DNA of 64,000 nucleotides, taken from Chersky-840 sp036511675. Its GTDB lineage: Bacteria > Actinomycetota > Acidimicrobiia > Acidimicrobiales > UBA8190. The position numbers and the translations under genes are program-made. Below are positions 15,492 through 24,224 of this stretch, piece after piece (within the stretch, counting starts at the first letter, position 1; each line of letters opens with the position of its first letter). Location of the stretch: positions 26,023-90,022 of the forward strand of contig DATCBU010000013.1 of assembly GCA_036511675.1 (NCBI GenBank), in the 5' to 3' direction. The notes beneath the pieces are model-generated. The model was given only the letters and a program-made list of their open reading frames with translations, had not been told where the DNA came from and searched no databases.

Positions 15492-17127
15492 AAGCGCTGT
15501 GGCATCGGCTCAAGCGCCGGTCGACCACGACTTCGAAAAAGCCGAGCACCGCCGGATCCTTGTGATCCTCGGGGCGCTCATGCTGGGCATGTTCCTGGCA
15601 TCGCTCGACCAGACGATCGTGTCGACGGCGCTTCCCACCATCGCGGGGGACCTGCACGGGTTGAACCACCTGTCGTGGGTGGTGACCGCGTACCTCTTGG
15701 CCTCGACCATCTCGACCCCCTTGTGGGGGAAGCTCGGCGACCTCTACGGCCGGAAGAACCTCTTCCAGTTGGCGATCGTCATCTTCCTGGTGGGCTCGAT
15801 CCTGTCGGGTCTGGCGCAGAACATGATCGAACTCATCGGCTCCCGGGCGCTGCAAGGCATCGGCGCCGGCGGGCTCATGGTGGGGGCCCAGGCCATCACC
15901 GGCGACGTGATCCCGGCCCGCCAACGCGGCAAGTACATGGGCTACTTCGGCGCGGTCTTCGGTATCACGAGCGTCATCGGCCCGTTGGCCGGCGGGTTGT
16001 TCACCCAACACCTGTCGTGGCGGTGGATCTTCTACATCAACGTGCCCATCGGGATCGTCGCCCTGTTCACCGTGGCCGCGGTGCTCCACATCCCGGCCAA
16101 GCGGGTCCAGCACAAGATCGACTGGCTCGGCACCGCCCTCATGTCGTCGGGTGTGACCGCCATCATCCTGCTCACGACCTGGGGAGGGACCCAGTACCGG
16201 TGGGGCTCGGGCCTGATCATCGGCCTGGCGGTGGGCGGCGTGGCGTTGATCGTCGCCTTCTGCATGGTTGAGGCCAGGGCGATCGAACCACTGATCCCAC
16301 TCAGCCTGTTCAAGAACCGGACCTTCACCGCGGCGTCGGGCGTCGGGTTCATCATCGGCTTCTCGATGTTCGGAGCCATCATCTATCTGCCCTTCTATTT
16401 GCAGACCGTCCACGGCGCCACCCCGACCGCGGCGGGACTCGAGCTTCTGCCCTTGGTGGCCGGCATGCTCACCACCTTCATCCTCAGTGGCCAACTCGTG
16501 ACGAGGACGGGGCGCTACAAGGCCTTCCCCATCATGGGGTCGAGTGTCCTCGGCGTGGGCCTCTTCCTGCTGTCACGCATGGGCGTGTCGACATCGTTCG
16601 GGACAACGTCGATCTACATGGTGGTGGTGGGCCTCGGCGTGGGCCTCGTGATGCAGGTGCTCGTGGTGGCGGTCCAGAACTCGGTTCCCTACGAACAGCT
16701 CGGGACCGCAACCTCCACCGCCACGTTCTTCCGCACCATCGGCGGGGCGTTCGGCGTGTCGCTGCTGAACTCGGTGTTCAACAACCGGCTCTTCACCGAG
16801 CTGGGAAAGGCGAATGTTCCGCCTTCGGCGCTGCGCAAGATCCTGAACGGCTCGAGCGTCGTCGTGAACCCCAACGCCATCGATCATCTGCCGCTGGCCA
16901 TCCGCGGGCCGATCCGAGAAGCCTTCAGCCATTCGCTGCAGACGGTGTTTCTGGTCGCGGTGCCCTTCGCCCTTCTGGCGTTCGTCCTCGGGTGGTTGAT
17001 CAAGGAGATCCCACTGCGCACCACTGCCTTCAGCCCGACCTCATCCACGGGTGAGGGCGGTGCCAACGGGAAAGCGGAGAACGACGACATCGAGCCCGAG
17101 GTGCCCGTGGAGGTGGCGGCGCTCTGA
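15481..17127 (+). CDS. DHA2-type (14-TMS) MFS drug efflux transporter
   Basis: The 548-aa product has MFS motif A-like GKLGDLYGRKN after the second membrane helix. Motif D-like LDQTIVSTALPTIAGDL in helix 1 is typical of the EmrB/QacA family, and a GAVFGITSVIGPLAGG stretch matches antiporter motif C. About 14 hydrophobic segments can be counted, and the C-terminal tail is acidic. It should export hydrophobic drugs by proton antiport. GTG 15481 lies inside the end of the marR gene. No membrane-fusion partner is seen. Confidence 0.93.
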   Translation: MAPESAVASAQAPVDHDFEKAEHRRILVILGALMLGMFLASLDQTIVSTALPTIAGDLHGLNHLSWVVTAYLLASTISTPLWGKLGDLYGRKNLFQLAIVIFLVGSILSGLAQNMIELIGSRALQGIGAGGLMVGAQAITGDVIPARQRGKYMGYFGAVFGITSVIGPLAGGLFTQHLSWRWIFYINVPIGIVALFTVAAVLHIPAKRVQHKIDWLGTALMSSGVTAIILLTTWGGTQYRWGSGLIIGLAVGGVALIVAFCMVEARAIEPLIPLSLFKNRTFTAASGVGFIIGFSMFGAIIYLPFYLQTVHGATPTAAGLELLPLVAGMLTTFILSGQLVTRTGRYKAFPIMGSSVLGVGLFLLSRMGVSTSFGTTSIYMVVVGLGVGLVMQVLVVAVQNSVPYEQLGTATSTATFFRTIGGAFGVSLLNSVFNNRLFTELGKANVPPSALRKILNGSSVVVNPNAIDHLPLAIRGPIREAFSHSLQTVFLVAVPFALLAFVLGWLIKEIPLRTTAFSPTSSTGEGGANGKAENDDIEPEVPVEVAAL

Positions 17128-17184
17128 CGGCGTCGCCATCGTTGTGCCTGTGTCGTTCGAGCCGGCGGGCCGGTCCTGATCCGT

Positions 17185-17484
17185 TCAGATGCTCCGCAGA
17201 GGACCGAACTCCGAGGCGTCGGTGGCGGGGGTGAGCATGGCCAGGGCCTCGGCACGCGCTGTTCGATACGACGCCCACAGCTCAACCTTCGCCGCCACGT
17301 CGGATTCCTGGGTGGCGCCGATGACACACCGGCGCATCTGCTCCACCAGGTCGCGCATCCGGCCTGCGTGCGCGGCGACGTGGGGAGCCATAGAGCGAGA
17401 CGGACCAGGTGACGTCGTCACCTCGGGCACGACGGGGCCGAAGTGCTCTTCGAACCTCACCGCCGCCGACAGTGTTCCGGACAT
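17185..17484 (-). CDS. Hypothetical helical protein, 99 aa
   Basis: ATG 17484 follows GGAGG with a 6-base gap. The frame is open to 17880, but the upstream part is low-quality shadow. The product is mostly helical, with the strongest block HAGRMRDLVEQMRRCVIGAT followed by SDVAAKVELWASYRTARAEAL. It has one Cys, no signal peptide and no known catalytic motif. It converges on the MFS gene. Helix-helix periodicity suggests a small dimeric or adaptor protein; the family is not recognised. Confidence 0.6.
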   Translation of the reverse strand: MSGTLSAAVRFEEHFGPVVPEVTTSPGPSRSMAPHVAAHAGRMRDLVEQMRRCVIGATQESDVAAKVELWASYRTARAEALAMLTPATDASEFGPLRSI

Positions 17485-17700
17485 CGATGACCTCCATTTC
17501 CCGCCTGGAATTGCATCGACTCCGTGCGCTTCCGACTTGACATTGCGCCCACGTGGCTCTCCTGCCCCCGCCTGGATCGGCCCTTCGGATACCGTCGCGC
17601 CGATCCGAAGTGAGAACATGCATTCTGCGTGACCGTCTCGCGACCTCGAAGAGTGGTGTCCCGCGACCGACAGGATTGCGGGTGATAGAGGGAGGAGGGG

Positions 17701-19047
17701 TTGGTCGTGGCGATGCGGTGGAAGGGTCTCGCGTCGAAGCCGCTTCCCCCTCCACTTCGCGTTGCCGTCTACCTGGGTGCGGGAGCGGTCTTCGTGATCA
17801 TCCTGTTCGTGCGCGGTGGGCCCAACCCGGCCGAGACCGACGCCCACGCCGTGACCCTTCCCACCACCGCCATCTCCCACGGCCAGTTGGGGGTGGCCGA
17901 ACGAGACACCCTGGTGCCCAATCCTCCGGGGTATCCACTCCTGATGTCGCCGTTGGTCCTGGCGTTGCGACCCTGGATCGGATCACCCCGGTGGTGTGAC
18001 AACAAGGTCGTCCCCGCCATCCTCCGTACCACCGGCGACGCCTACTTCCTCTCCATCCTGGGCCCCTGCACGGCGCGCCACGGCCCCGATCACGGCAAGC
18101 CCTATCCGATCTGGTACCGGTCCCAAGCAATCCTCGCCCTTCTCGGGTGGGTCGTGCTGGCCGTCGGCGCCGTCATGCTGCTGCGCGCCACGGGGGCGGG
18201 GGGAGGGGCCGGCGAGATGCTTCTCGTCGGCGCGCTGGCTGTGTTGCCGAGCGCGTCCGACGCCATCGCCCAGACCTTCCACCCCCAGGACCTCATGAGT
18301 GTGGGGCTCATCGGCGCCGGCATGGCTCAATCCCTGCGCCGACGATGGGTGGCGGTCGGCGTGGTGTTCGCCCTGGCCTTTCTGTGCAAGCAGTTCGCCG
18401 TCCTGCCGCTGCTGGCCGTGCTCGGCGCCGCTCCGGGATGGCGCGCCCGGGCCCAGGTCGTGGTCCCCGCCGTGGGCGTCGTCGCCCTGGGGGTCGTCCC
18501 CTTCTACCTCGCCGCCCCGGTGGACACGGTCCGGGCCATGACCGCGGTGTTCGTAGCGGGGGTGACCATGGAGAAGACCCCGACGGTCGTCGGGATCCTG
18601 GCCATCGGGGAGAACCTGAAGCTCGAGATCGCCCGGGACGCGCCTATCCTGGCCGCCGCCCTGCTCGTGGTGGGAGCGCGGCTCCGAGCCCGCACCGGGC
18701 TCCTCGCCCCCGCCCCCCTCGTCGGACTGAGCCTGGCCTGTCTGGCCACGAGGTTGGTCTTCGAGATCTCGCTGCTCAACTACTACTTCCTGGCCGTCGG
18801 CGTGGGCTGGCTCCTCCTCGACTTCACCCGGACGCGCCTGCCCGTGGGGTCGGTGACATGGATCGTCGCCACCCGCTTCGGGCTCACGCCCCTCGCACCG
18901 CACCTGCCCTTGGACCTGACCGCGGCACTGTTCCTCGCCGCCGCGTTGGTGCCCATCGGATTCGGCCTGGCCCAGGTCCCGCCCCGTGCCTTGGTGGCGG
19001 CGTCAGGGCCTGGCGCCGCGCTCCACGCCCATCTCGACACAGGCTAG
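17701..19047 (+). CDS. Polytopic membrane protein, glycosyltransferase-39/87-like
   Basis: This 448-aa protein has about nine to eleven membrane helices. Loop features are like GT-C lipid-linked sugar transferases: an acidic first extracytoplasmic loop (NPAETDAHAVTLP), then VPNPPGYPLLMSPL, and HPQDLMSVGL later. An acidic residue in the first loop is the usual catalytic or metal site of the GT-C fold. The start could be TTG/GTG 17701 or the ATG at codon 5. It ends in a 4-base CTAG overlap with the stop codon of the convergent GH114-like gene. Sugar substrate unknown. Confidence 0.7.
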   Translation: MVVAMRWKGLASKPLPPPLRVAVYLGAGAVFVIILFVRGGPNPAETDAHAVTLPTTAISHGQLGVAERDTLVPNPPGYPLLMSPLVLALRPWIGSPRWCDNKVVPAILRTTGDAYFLSILGPCTARHGPDHGKPYPIWYRSQAILALLGWVVLAVGAVMLLRATGAGGGAGEMLLVGALAVLPSASDAIAQTFHPQDLMSVGLIGAGMAQSLRRRWVAVGVVFALAFLCKQFAVLPLLAVLGAAPGWRARAQVVVPAVGVVALGVVPFYLAAPVDTVRAMTAVFVAGVTMEKTPTVVGILAIGENLKLEIARDAPILAAALLVVGARLRARTGLLAPAPLVGLSLACLATRLVFEISLLNYYFLAVGVGWLLLDFTRTRLPVGSVTWIVATRFGLTPLAPHLPLDLTAALFLAAALVPIGFGLAQVPPRALVAASGPGAALHAHLDTG

Positions 19048-19898
19048 CGACACGGCTTCCACGGCTTGGCCCTCAGGGCCAGGCTCTTCTGGATGGCATC
19101 GCGCCGGTGCAGGTCGGCGCTCGGGCAGTAGCGGGCGGGATGGGCGCGGTACTCGACTTCCACCACCGCCTTGCCGGCCGCGGTCCATGCGTCGTAGTCG
19201 TCACATTCGTTGTACTGCGCGCACTGCTCGTCGATGGCGAAGTCGAAGGTGCTTTCCAGCGGGGCCAATTGGTCGAGGTCGTTCTTGAGGCCCACCGACA
19301 GGCCGTAGGTGTGCGCCAGGGCGGCGAGATCCTCATTGAAGGTGAGCTGGTCGGCGGCGGTGAGCGGGAACCCGGTCTTGTTCTCGTACCCGTCGACGTT
19401 GTCGAAGTCCACGGCGTCGAACCCCGCCGCCGCGCACTTCGCCACCCGGGCGGTGATGATGGGCAACAGGACGCCGGTCTGCCTGATGTCCAGCCAGCGT
19501 TCCCCGGGCCAGCCGTTGGCCAGGCCCTTCACCGCTGCGGGGTATTGCCCGGCATCAGGGCGGAAGTCCTCCCATGTGCCGGCGTCGACGTAACACACGG
19601 CGTGAGCGCCGATGGCGTGGATCGCCGCCACCGCCGCGCTGTTGGGCGTGACCCCGTCCGGTGCGTACAAGTCGACGTCATAGACATTGGGCCGGACACA
19701 TTGTCCGCCACTCGTGGGCACCGCACAGATGTTGGTCTTGAGCTTGCCCTGCAGCTGGTACTGCCATTGCAGCCCCTGGGTGGGGATCCACACGTTCCTG
19801 CCGCTCGCCATCGGCGTCATGACGAACAGCGATGCGCCCGCCACGCATGCCGCCACGACGGCGGCCTGGACCCTCCGGACCTGCAACGCCCCACCCAC
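19044..19898 (-). CDS. Secreted GH114-like (endo-alpha-1,4-polygalactosaminidase family) protein
   Basis: The 284-aa product has an N-terminal hydrophobic segment at about 12-32, likely a signal peptide or anchor. The GH114 TIM-barrel pattern follows: WQYQLQG, YDVDLYAPD, AVCYVDAGTWEDFRPDAGQY, ERWLDIRQ, GFDAVDFDNVDGYENK and VGLKNDLDQL. Acidic pairs at the strand ends (VDFDNVD) are the candidate catalytic residues. Members cut galactosamine-rich exopolysaccharides. It faces a GT-like membrane gene tail to tail with shared CTAG, though convergent orientation argues against coexpression. Confidence 0.85.
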   Translation of the reverse strand: MGGALQVRRVQAAVVAACVAGASLFVMTPMASGRNVWIPTQGLQWQYQLQGKLKTNICAVPTSGGQCVRPNVYDVDLYAPDGVTPNSAAVAAIHAIGAHAVCYVDAGTWEDFRPDAGQYPAAVKGLANGWPGERWLDIRQTGVLLPIITARVAKCAAAGFDAVDFDNVDGYENKTGFPLTAADQLTFNEDLAALAHTYGLSVGLKNDLDQLAPLESTFDFAIDEQCAQYNECDDYDAWTAAGKAVVEVEYRAHPARYCPSADLHRRDAIQKSLALRAKPWKPCR

Positions 19899-19964
19899 GC
19901 CCAGAGCGTATGCCCGGGCCCTGGCCCGTGCCCGGCTCCAACGTCGGGCCTACGGTGCATCGAC

Positions 19965-20234
19965 GTGAGACTGACGGTGCGGGTGCATCCCGGGGCCCCT
20001 CGGGACGAGGTGGGCGGTCGCTACGGGACGGGGGAGCCCCCGATCCTGATCGTCCGGGTGGCGGCGCCGGCCACAGAGGGGCGCGCCAACGAGCGCCTCG
20101 TCCGCCTCCTGGCCGACGCGTTCGGCGTGCCACGAGGCGACGTCACGGTGGTGGCGGGCGGTCGGGGCCGGACCAAGGTCGTCGACGTGCCGGGCCGCCA
20201 CCGCGAAGCGCTCCACCGTCTCCTGGTGCGGTGA
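19965..20234 (+). CDS. DUF167 / YggU-family protein
   Basis: The 89-aa product matches the small DUF167 family. It opens with LTVRVHPGAPRDEVGG, followed by the core VAAPATEGRANERLVRLLA and the C-terminal GRGRTKVVDVPG, which normally reads G.tsR.K.v.i. The fold is a small alpha/beta domain of unknown role found across bacteria and archaea. GTG 19965 is the first start at which the family pattern begins. The longer upstream frame overlaps the GH114 gene on the other strand and is spurious. It is divergent from GH114 with a 66-bp spacer. Confidence 0.85.
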   Translation: MRLTVRVHPGAPRDEVGGRYGTGEPPILIVRVAAPATEGRANERLVRLLADAFGVPRGDVTVVAGGRGRTKVVDVPGRHREALHRLLVR

Positions 20235-20360
20235 CCTCGGTCATGCCGCCTGGCGCGCCCCCGGGCCCGCTCGGTCTCCGGCCCGGGGCTGGCGTCGACG
20301 GCCAGCTTGAGCCCGACTTCCACCAGCACCCATCCCACGGACCGTCGGACGCGGCGCCGC

Positions 20361-20390
20361 AGAGCCCGGTCCCGTAGAGCCCGGTGCCGG
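20361..20390. repeat. 15-bp tandem duplication
   Basis: Two adjacent units beginning AGAGCCCGGT occupy 20361-20375 and 20376-20390 and differ at two positions. They lie in non-coding sequence. A minus-strand frame across them reads Arg-Ala-Leu repeats but has no start signal. Confidence 0.6.
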
Positions 20391-20503
20391 CCGATCCCTG
20401 GGCGCGCCGGCCCGCGGCTCGCCGGGGAGGTGGGCCTGGCGAAGCTCGTGTTGTCGTTGTGCCGTGAGGACGGCAGCGGGTCCACGGGTTCGTGGAGGAA
20501 CTC

Positions 20504-20698
20504 TCAGGTGAGTGCGGGCGACCAGGCCCGAGGCCGGGGGGCGCGCCACGACGGGCGCGAATGCTCCCCAGGTCGGCTCAGGTGGTGGCCGGAAACGAGC
20601 GGGCTACGCGGTGCGTAGGGGTTAGATCGTCGCTCGTGACGCGGCTCGGCCGGCGCCGAGGCGCATGGGTCGGTCGCAATGGACGTGATCCTGGACAT
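20504..20698 (-). CDS. Possible 64-aa protein with very strong ribosome-binding site
   Basis: ATG 20698 is preceded by AAAGGAGG with a 6-base gap, among the best Shine-Dalgarno sequences in the window. The frame runs 64 codons. The product is Pro/Arg/Ser-rich with one Cys near residue 12 and no recognised domain. It is divergent from the channel-like gene. The C-terminal half looks like random G/C-rich coding, so the true product might be shorter or this may be a leader ORF. Confidence 0.4.
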   Translation of the reverse strand: MSRITSIATDPCASAPAEPRHERRSNPYAPRSPLVSGHHLSRPGEHSRPSWRAPRPRAWSPALT

Positions 20699-20744
20699 CG
20701 GCACCTCCTTTCGCTCGGTGATGGGCAGCCGAGGCTCGGCTCCG

Positions 20745-20774
20745 GATGACATGAGGCCGGACGACATGAGGGTC
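20745..20774. repeat. Degenerate 15-bp direct repeat containing GACATGAGG
   Basis: GACATGAGG occurs twice, in adjacent 15-bp units at 20745-20759 and 20760-20774 that match at 12 positions. It lies between the divergent small ORF and channel-like gene, a place where a regulator-binding site would act on both. Confidence 0.4.
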
Positions 20775-20866
20775 GTATCGCACCGATGTGGGGTGATCCA
20801 GGGACATCGTGCAAGGATCTGGCGTGTGGTGGAGATGACGGCCCCGATGCCGGGGAGGAGACGGCG

Positions 20867-22042
20867 GTGAGCGGGCTGGTGTTCGCCGTCGGTTTGGCAA
20901 TCGTGCTGATCACCGCGGCCAACGTCGTGTTCACCCTCGTGCTCCCTCGGCGCCCGGCCGGGATCGAGCGGCTGTCGCTCGTGGTCAACAGGACCGTGCG
21001 CTTCGCCTTTCTCGTCGTCTCGCGCGCGGCGCGCAGCTACGAGGTCAAAGACGCACTACTGGCACCGGCCGCTCCGGTGGCGCTGTTGGCACAGCTGGCG
21101 GTGTGGTTGGGCTTCTTCGTCGTGGGCTACGCGTGCATGCTCGAGCCCACGACCCACGGGTTCTCCGGTGCCTTCACCCAGGCGACCGTGACGCTGTTCA
21201 GCGTCGGGACGTCGCACGCCGGTGGACCGTCCAACCGGCCGGTGGACATCGCCGCCGGCGCCACGTGGGCCGTCGTGGTGACGCTGCAGATTGCCTATCT
21301 CCCATCGCTGTATGACGCCTTCAACCGACGCGAGGCCCTGGTGGCGATGCTCGAGAGCCGCGCCGGCCTCCCGGCATGGGGCCCCGAGGTCCTGGCACGC
21401 CACCAGCTGGTCAACATCGTGGACACCCTTCCCAACCTCTATGCGGATTGGGAGCGTTGGGCCGCCGACGTGGCCGAGAGCCACACCACCTATCCCGTGC
21501 TCCTGCTGTTCCGGTCACCCGAGCCGTGGTACTCGTGGGTCGTAGGCCTACTGGCGGTGCTCGACGCCGCTGCCATGCACCTGGCGCTCTCGCCCGATGC
21601 CTCGTCGTCCCAAGCCCGGCTGTGCCTGCGCATGGGGTTCACCACCCTCAACCGGATCGCCAAGACACTGGGGTGGCACGTCGACCCGGATCCGAATCCC
21701 GAAGGGCCCATCACCCTCACCTTCGAGGAGTTCCAGCAGGCGGTGCGCATGCTGGAGGAGATCGGCTATCCCATGGAGCTCACCGCTGAGGAGGCGTGGC
21801 CGAACTTCGTTGGTTGGCGGGTGAACTACGAAGCCAACGCCTATCGCTTGGCCGACCGTGTCGTGTCCCCGCCCGCCCCGTGGTCCGGACCACGCACCCA
21901 CCTGCATTCGGGCCCCGTGGCGCCGCGCCGCCCGCCGCAACGGAGCCCCGCAGGCAAGGTGTTCGCGTCGCATCGACCCGAAGCCGAGGTGGCGCCCGCC
22001 CGCAGGCGCGGGAGCCCCACCCGGCCCAAGACATCGGGGTAG
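20867..22042 (+). CDS. Ion-channel-like membrane protein with atypical pore loop
   Basis: GTG 20867 follows GGGGAGGAG with a 6-base gap; longer starts lack this. The 391-aa product has a first membrane helix at about 3-25, a second near 65-88, and a pore-helix-like segment AFTQATVTLFSVGTS. A third helix (ATWAVVVTLQIAYLP) follows, then a long cytoplasmic part. That is the two-TM-plus-P-loop plan of potassium channels, but the selectivity signature TVGYG is replaced by SVGTS. The C-terminal 60 residues are Pro/Arg-rich and disordered. Ion selectivity cannot be inferred. Confidence 0.65.
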   Translation: MSGLVFAVGLAIVLITAANVVFTLVLPRRPAGIERLSLVVNRTVRFAFLVVSRAARSYEVKDALLAPAAPVALLAQLAVWLGFFVVGYACMLEPTTHGFSGAFTQATVTLFSVGTSHAGGPSNRPVDIAAGATWAVVVTLQIAYLPSLYDAFNRREALVAMLESRAGLPAWGPEVLARHQLVNIVDTLPNLYADWERWAADVAESHTTYPVLLLFRSPEPWYSWVVGLLAVLDAAAMHLALSPDASSSQARLCLRMGFTTLNRIAKTLGWHVDPDPNPEGPITLTFEEFQQAVRMLEEIGYPMELTAEEAWPNFVGWRVNYEANAYRLADRVVSPPAPWSGPRTHLHSGPVAPRRPPQRSPAGKVFASHRPEAEVAPARRRGSPTRPKTSG

Positions 22043-22049
22043 GCCGGCT

Positions 22050-22346
22050 TCAGCCGCTCATTTCGTCGGCGTGGGCGGCGCCTTCGGGCTCGAAGGTGAG
22101 GTCGACGTCGACCGACTCGGGACGCGTCGTCGGGGTGAGGGTGATGGCGAAGCCGTCCACCACGTCCACCACCATGACGCCGTCGACGTGGGGTCGGGTG
22201 CTCGCACCCCACTTCGCCCGGGCCCGACGGCGTGCGTCGGTGACATCGAGAGCCACCACCAGCACCACCTCGTGGTCCTCGGTCAGACGGCCCGGTGCCG
22301 GGTCGCCCCCGAGGTAGACGGCGTACAACTGTGCCTCGGCGCTCAT
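22050..22346 (-). CDS. DUF1543-like protein
   Basis: The 98-aa product opens LYAVYLGGDPAPGRLTEDHE, matching the start of DUF1543 proteins (AVYLGG...E.HD), and continues VVLVVALDVTDARRRARAKW. The rest is a beta-rich domain, and the end is acidic. ATG 22346 overlaps the stop of the ROK gene in an ATGA, so it is translated from the same mRNA right after the kinase. Function of the family is unknown; the coupling suggests a sugar-kinase-linked role. Confidence 0.7.
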   Translation of the reverse strand: MSAEAQLYAVYLGGDPAPGRLTEDHEVVLVVALDVTDARRRARAKWGASTRPHVDGVMVVDVVDGFAITLTPTTRPESVDVDLTFEPEGAAHADEMSG

Positions 22347-23338
22347 GGCCGGTCCAGGGTCGACGCCGCGCCGTGACCGACGCGGTCCATGAACAACACC
22401 GTGGCACCGACGGCGCCGGACAGGTCGCCGAGCTCGGTGCCCAACACGACGGGGGGGCGCTCGGGAAAGCGCAGGTTGGCCACCATGGCCTCCTCGACCC
22501 TGCGGACGAAGGGCTCTCCCAGGCGATCCCCCAGGCCACCGCCGACGATGATCGCCTCGAGGTCGAGCAGGTTCTGGGCGTTGGACAACGCCAGTCCCAG
22601 TGCGTCGACGGCCTCGTCGAGAAGCTCGATCGTGAGCCGGTCCTTCTGGTCGACGGCATCGGCGATGACCGAGCTCGTCACCCGGTCGCGTCCTTTGCGC
22701 TCCATGATCTCGAACAGCTTCGTCTTCTGCCCCTTGTCGACGCGGAGCCGGGCTGTCTGTTCGATCGATTGGCGACCCGCGTACGCCTCGAGACATCCCA
22801 GGCGGGTGCATCCGCACCGGCGGCCGCCCACCTTCACGGTGGTGTGCCCGATCTCGCCGGCGTTGCCGCCACCGTGACGAAGCTCCCCGTCGAGGATGAG
22901 CCCGCCCCCGACGCCCGTCCCCACGAAGACGCCCAGGAAGTCTCGGTACGGTCGCCCCGCCCCTTGCCGGAACTCGCCCATGACGGCGGCCCGCACGTCG
23001 TTGTCGACCAGGACCGACGTCCCTCCGAAGGCGGCGCTCACCTCGGGCCCGAGGGCGACGTCGTCGAGAAATCCCGGGACGTTGCGCGCCTTCGAGACAT
23101 GGCCGCTGTCCACGTCGACTGAGCCCGGGGACCCGATGGCGATGCCCCCCAGCGACGCCGGTGCCAGCCCGGCGTCCTCCACGGCGCTGCGAATGCTGGC
23201 CACGATCTCTGCCACCACGTCGGCGGCGTGCGTGCCCGGGGTCAGGTGCCGGGATTGCCCCACCACATCACCGGACGACACCACCACCGTCTGGATCTTG
23301 GTGCCTCCCAGATCGACGCCAGCAATCGCCTGCGTCAT
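22343..23338 (-). CDS. ROK-family sugar kinase (glucokinase-like)
   Basis: The product (331 aa from ATG 23338) has the phosphate-1 motif AGVDLGGTKIQ, catalytic VLVDNDVRAAVMGE, FVGTGVGGGL, EIGHTTV and the ROK zinc site CGCTRLGCLEAYAGR (CxCGxxGCxE type, about 185-200). An IIVGGGLGD adenosine motif follows. This fits an ATP-dependent glucokinase in the cytoplasm; a repressor is excluded as there is no HTH. A longer frame back to 23380 is possible but the domain begins at MTQAIAGVDLGG. GGAGG lies about 10 bases upstream. It is coupled to a DUF1543 gene. Confidence 0.92.
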   Translation of the reverse strand: MTQAIAGVDLGGTKIQTVVVSSGDVVGQSRHLTPGTHAADVVAEIVASIRSAVEDAGLAPASLGGIAIGSPGSVDVDSGHVSKARNVPGFLDDVALGPEVSAAFGGTSVLVDNDVRAAVMGEFRQGAGRPYRDFLGVFVGTGVGGGLILDGELRHGGGNAGEIGHTTVKVGGRRCGCTRLGCLEAYAGRQSIEQTARLRVDKGQKTKLFEIMERKGRDRVTSSVIADAVDQKDRLTIELLDEAVDALGLALSNAQNLLDLEAIIVGGGLGDRLGEPFVRRVEEAMVANLRFPERPPVVLGTELGDLSGAVGATVLFMDRVGHGAASTLDRP

Positions 23339-23494
23339 CGTGACGGGTCCTCCAGCGTCGTGGGGCAGATCGGATCGCACCTCGCGGTTGCCGCCTGGTG
23401 CCTGTCACGGTAGCCGGGGCCCCATCCGCGCCCGGACATGGTGCACTCTCCGCTCCACACCCCCACCACGGGGGTGCAACCTCGAAACAGCCCG

Positions 23495-24088
23495 TCAGTC
23501 GACGTCCAGGTGGCCTGCAAGAGCGGGCTCGAGGCCGGAAGGCAGGTCGCAGCTGTCGGAGAAGCCCTGGCTCCGGAGGCCCAGCCCGGCGTTGAAGCGT
23601 GACCGGAAGTTCTCCATCGCCACCCACGCCGCGAGCTCCACGATCTCGGGCTCGGTGAAATGACGGTGGAGTCGCGCCATGAGCTCGTCGGAGATGAGCA
23701 CCGGGGTCGCCGTGGCCGCCTCGGCGTACTCGAGCACCGCTCGCTCGCGCTCGTCGAACACCGCGCTGGTCCGCCAGTGCGCGACGGCGCGGACCTTGGT
23801 GGGATCCGTCCCCTGCTGCATGCCCTCGTAGTACCCGTAGTCGGTGCACCACGAGCACCCGATCTTCATGCCTGCGGCCTGGATGGCCAGCCACCGGAGA
23901 TCGTGGTGCAGGCGCCGCCAGCCCCGCTCGGCGGCCGTCTCGAGGGCACCCATGGCGAGGAGGACCCCCGAATGATGCGCGGCGGCCGCCACGGGCTCGA
24001 CCACCCGGCCGAACCGGCGCCGTGAGTAGCGCAGGGCAACCCTGGGGATGAGTCGGTCCGGCTTGTCTATGAGCTGCACGTGCGCCAT
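23495..24088 (-). CDS. Carboxymuconolactone decarboxylase / AhpD-like protein
   Basis: The 197-aa product has an all-helical AhpD-like core with the redox pair CSWCTDY near residue 78, just after the conserved MKIGCSWC helix. RAVAHWRTS and DERERAVLEYAEA follow, and HFTEPEIVELAAWVAMEN supplies the late helix. CxxC members act as alkylhydroperoxidases; others decarboxylate gamma-carboxymuconolactone, but these lack the CxxC. AGGAGG precedes ATG 24088. It lies upstream of the ROK gene with a 156-bp gap, so it is probably a separate unit. Confidence 0.88.
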   Translation of the reverse strand: MAHVQLIDKPDRLIPRVALRYSRRRFGRVVEPVAAAAHHSGVLLAMGALETAAERGWRRLHHDLRWLAIQAAGMKIGCSWCTDYGYYEGMQQGTDPTKVRAVAHWRTSAVFDERERAVLEYAEAATATPVLISDELMARLHRHFTEPEIVELAAWVAMENFRSRFNAGLGLRSQGFSDSCDLPSGLEPALAGHLDVD

Positions 24089-24224
24089 GGTCGGCCTCCT
24101 GGAGTTAGGAACGGTGGACGAGAGCCCGGGTGTTTCTGGCTCTGGTCACGGGTCTGGCTACAAGAGTGGCGCACGGCGACAAAGGTTCCCGGATCCCGCC
24201 ACATCCTCTGCTTGACTCGGTCCC

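Larger units (their letters stand above)
20235..20866. other. 632-bp spacer between DUF167 and channel-like genes
   Basis: It contains one small minus-strand ORF with a strong ribosome-binding site (20504-20698), a 15-bp tandem duplication (20361-20390) and another degenerate 15-bp direct repeat (20745-20774). Otherwise I see nothing assignable. Confidence 0.5.

Noticed and set aside
18147..20234. 695-codon plus-strand frame across the GT-like, GH114 and DUF167 genes
   Set aside because: It is a shadow of genes in other frames; only the DUF167 part at its end reads as a protein family.
20021..20485. Minus-strand frame with Arg-Ala-Leu repeats and a VGWVLVEVGLKLAVD stretch
   Set aside because: It overlaps the DUF167 gene, has no start signal, and the repeat comes from a 15-bp DNA duplication.
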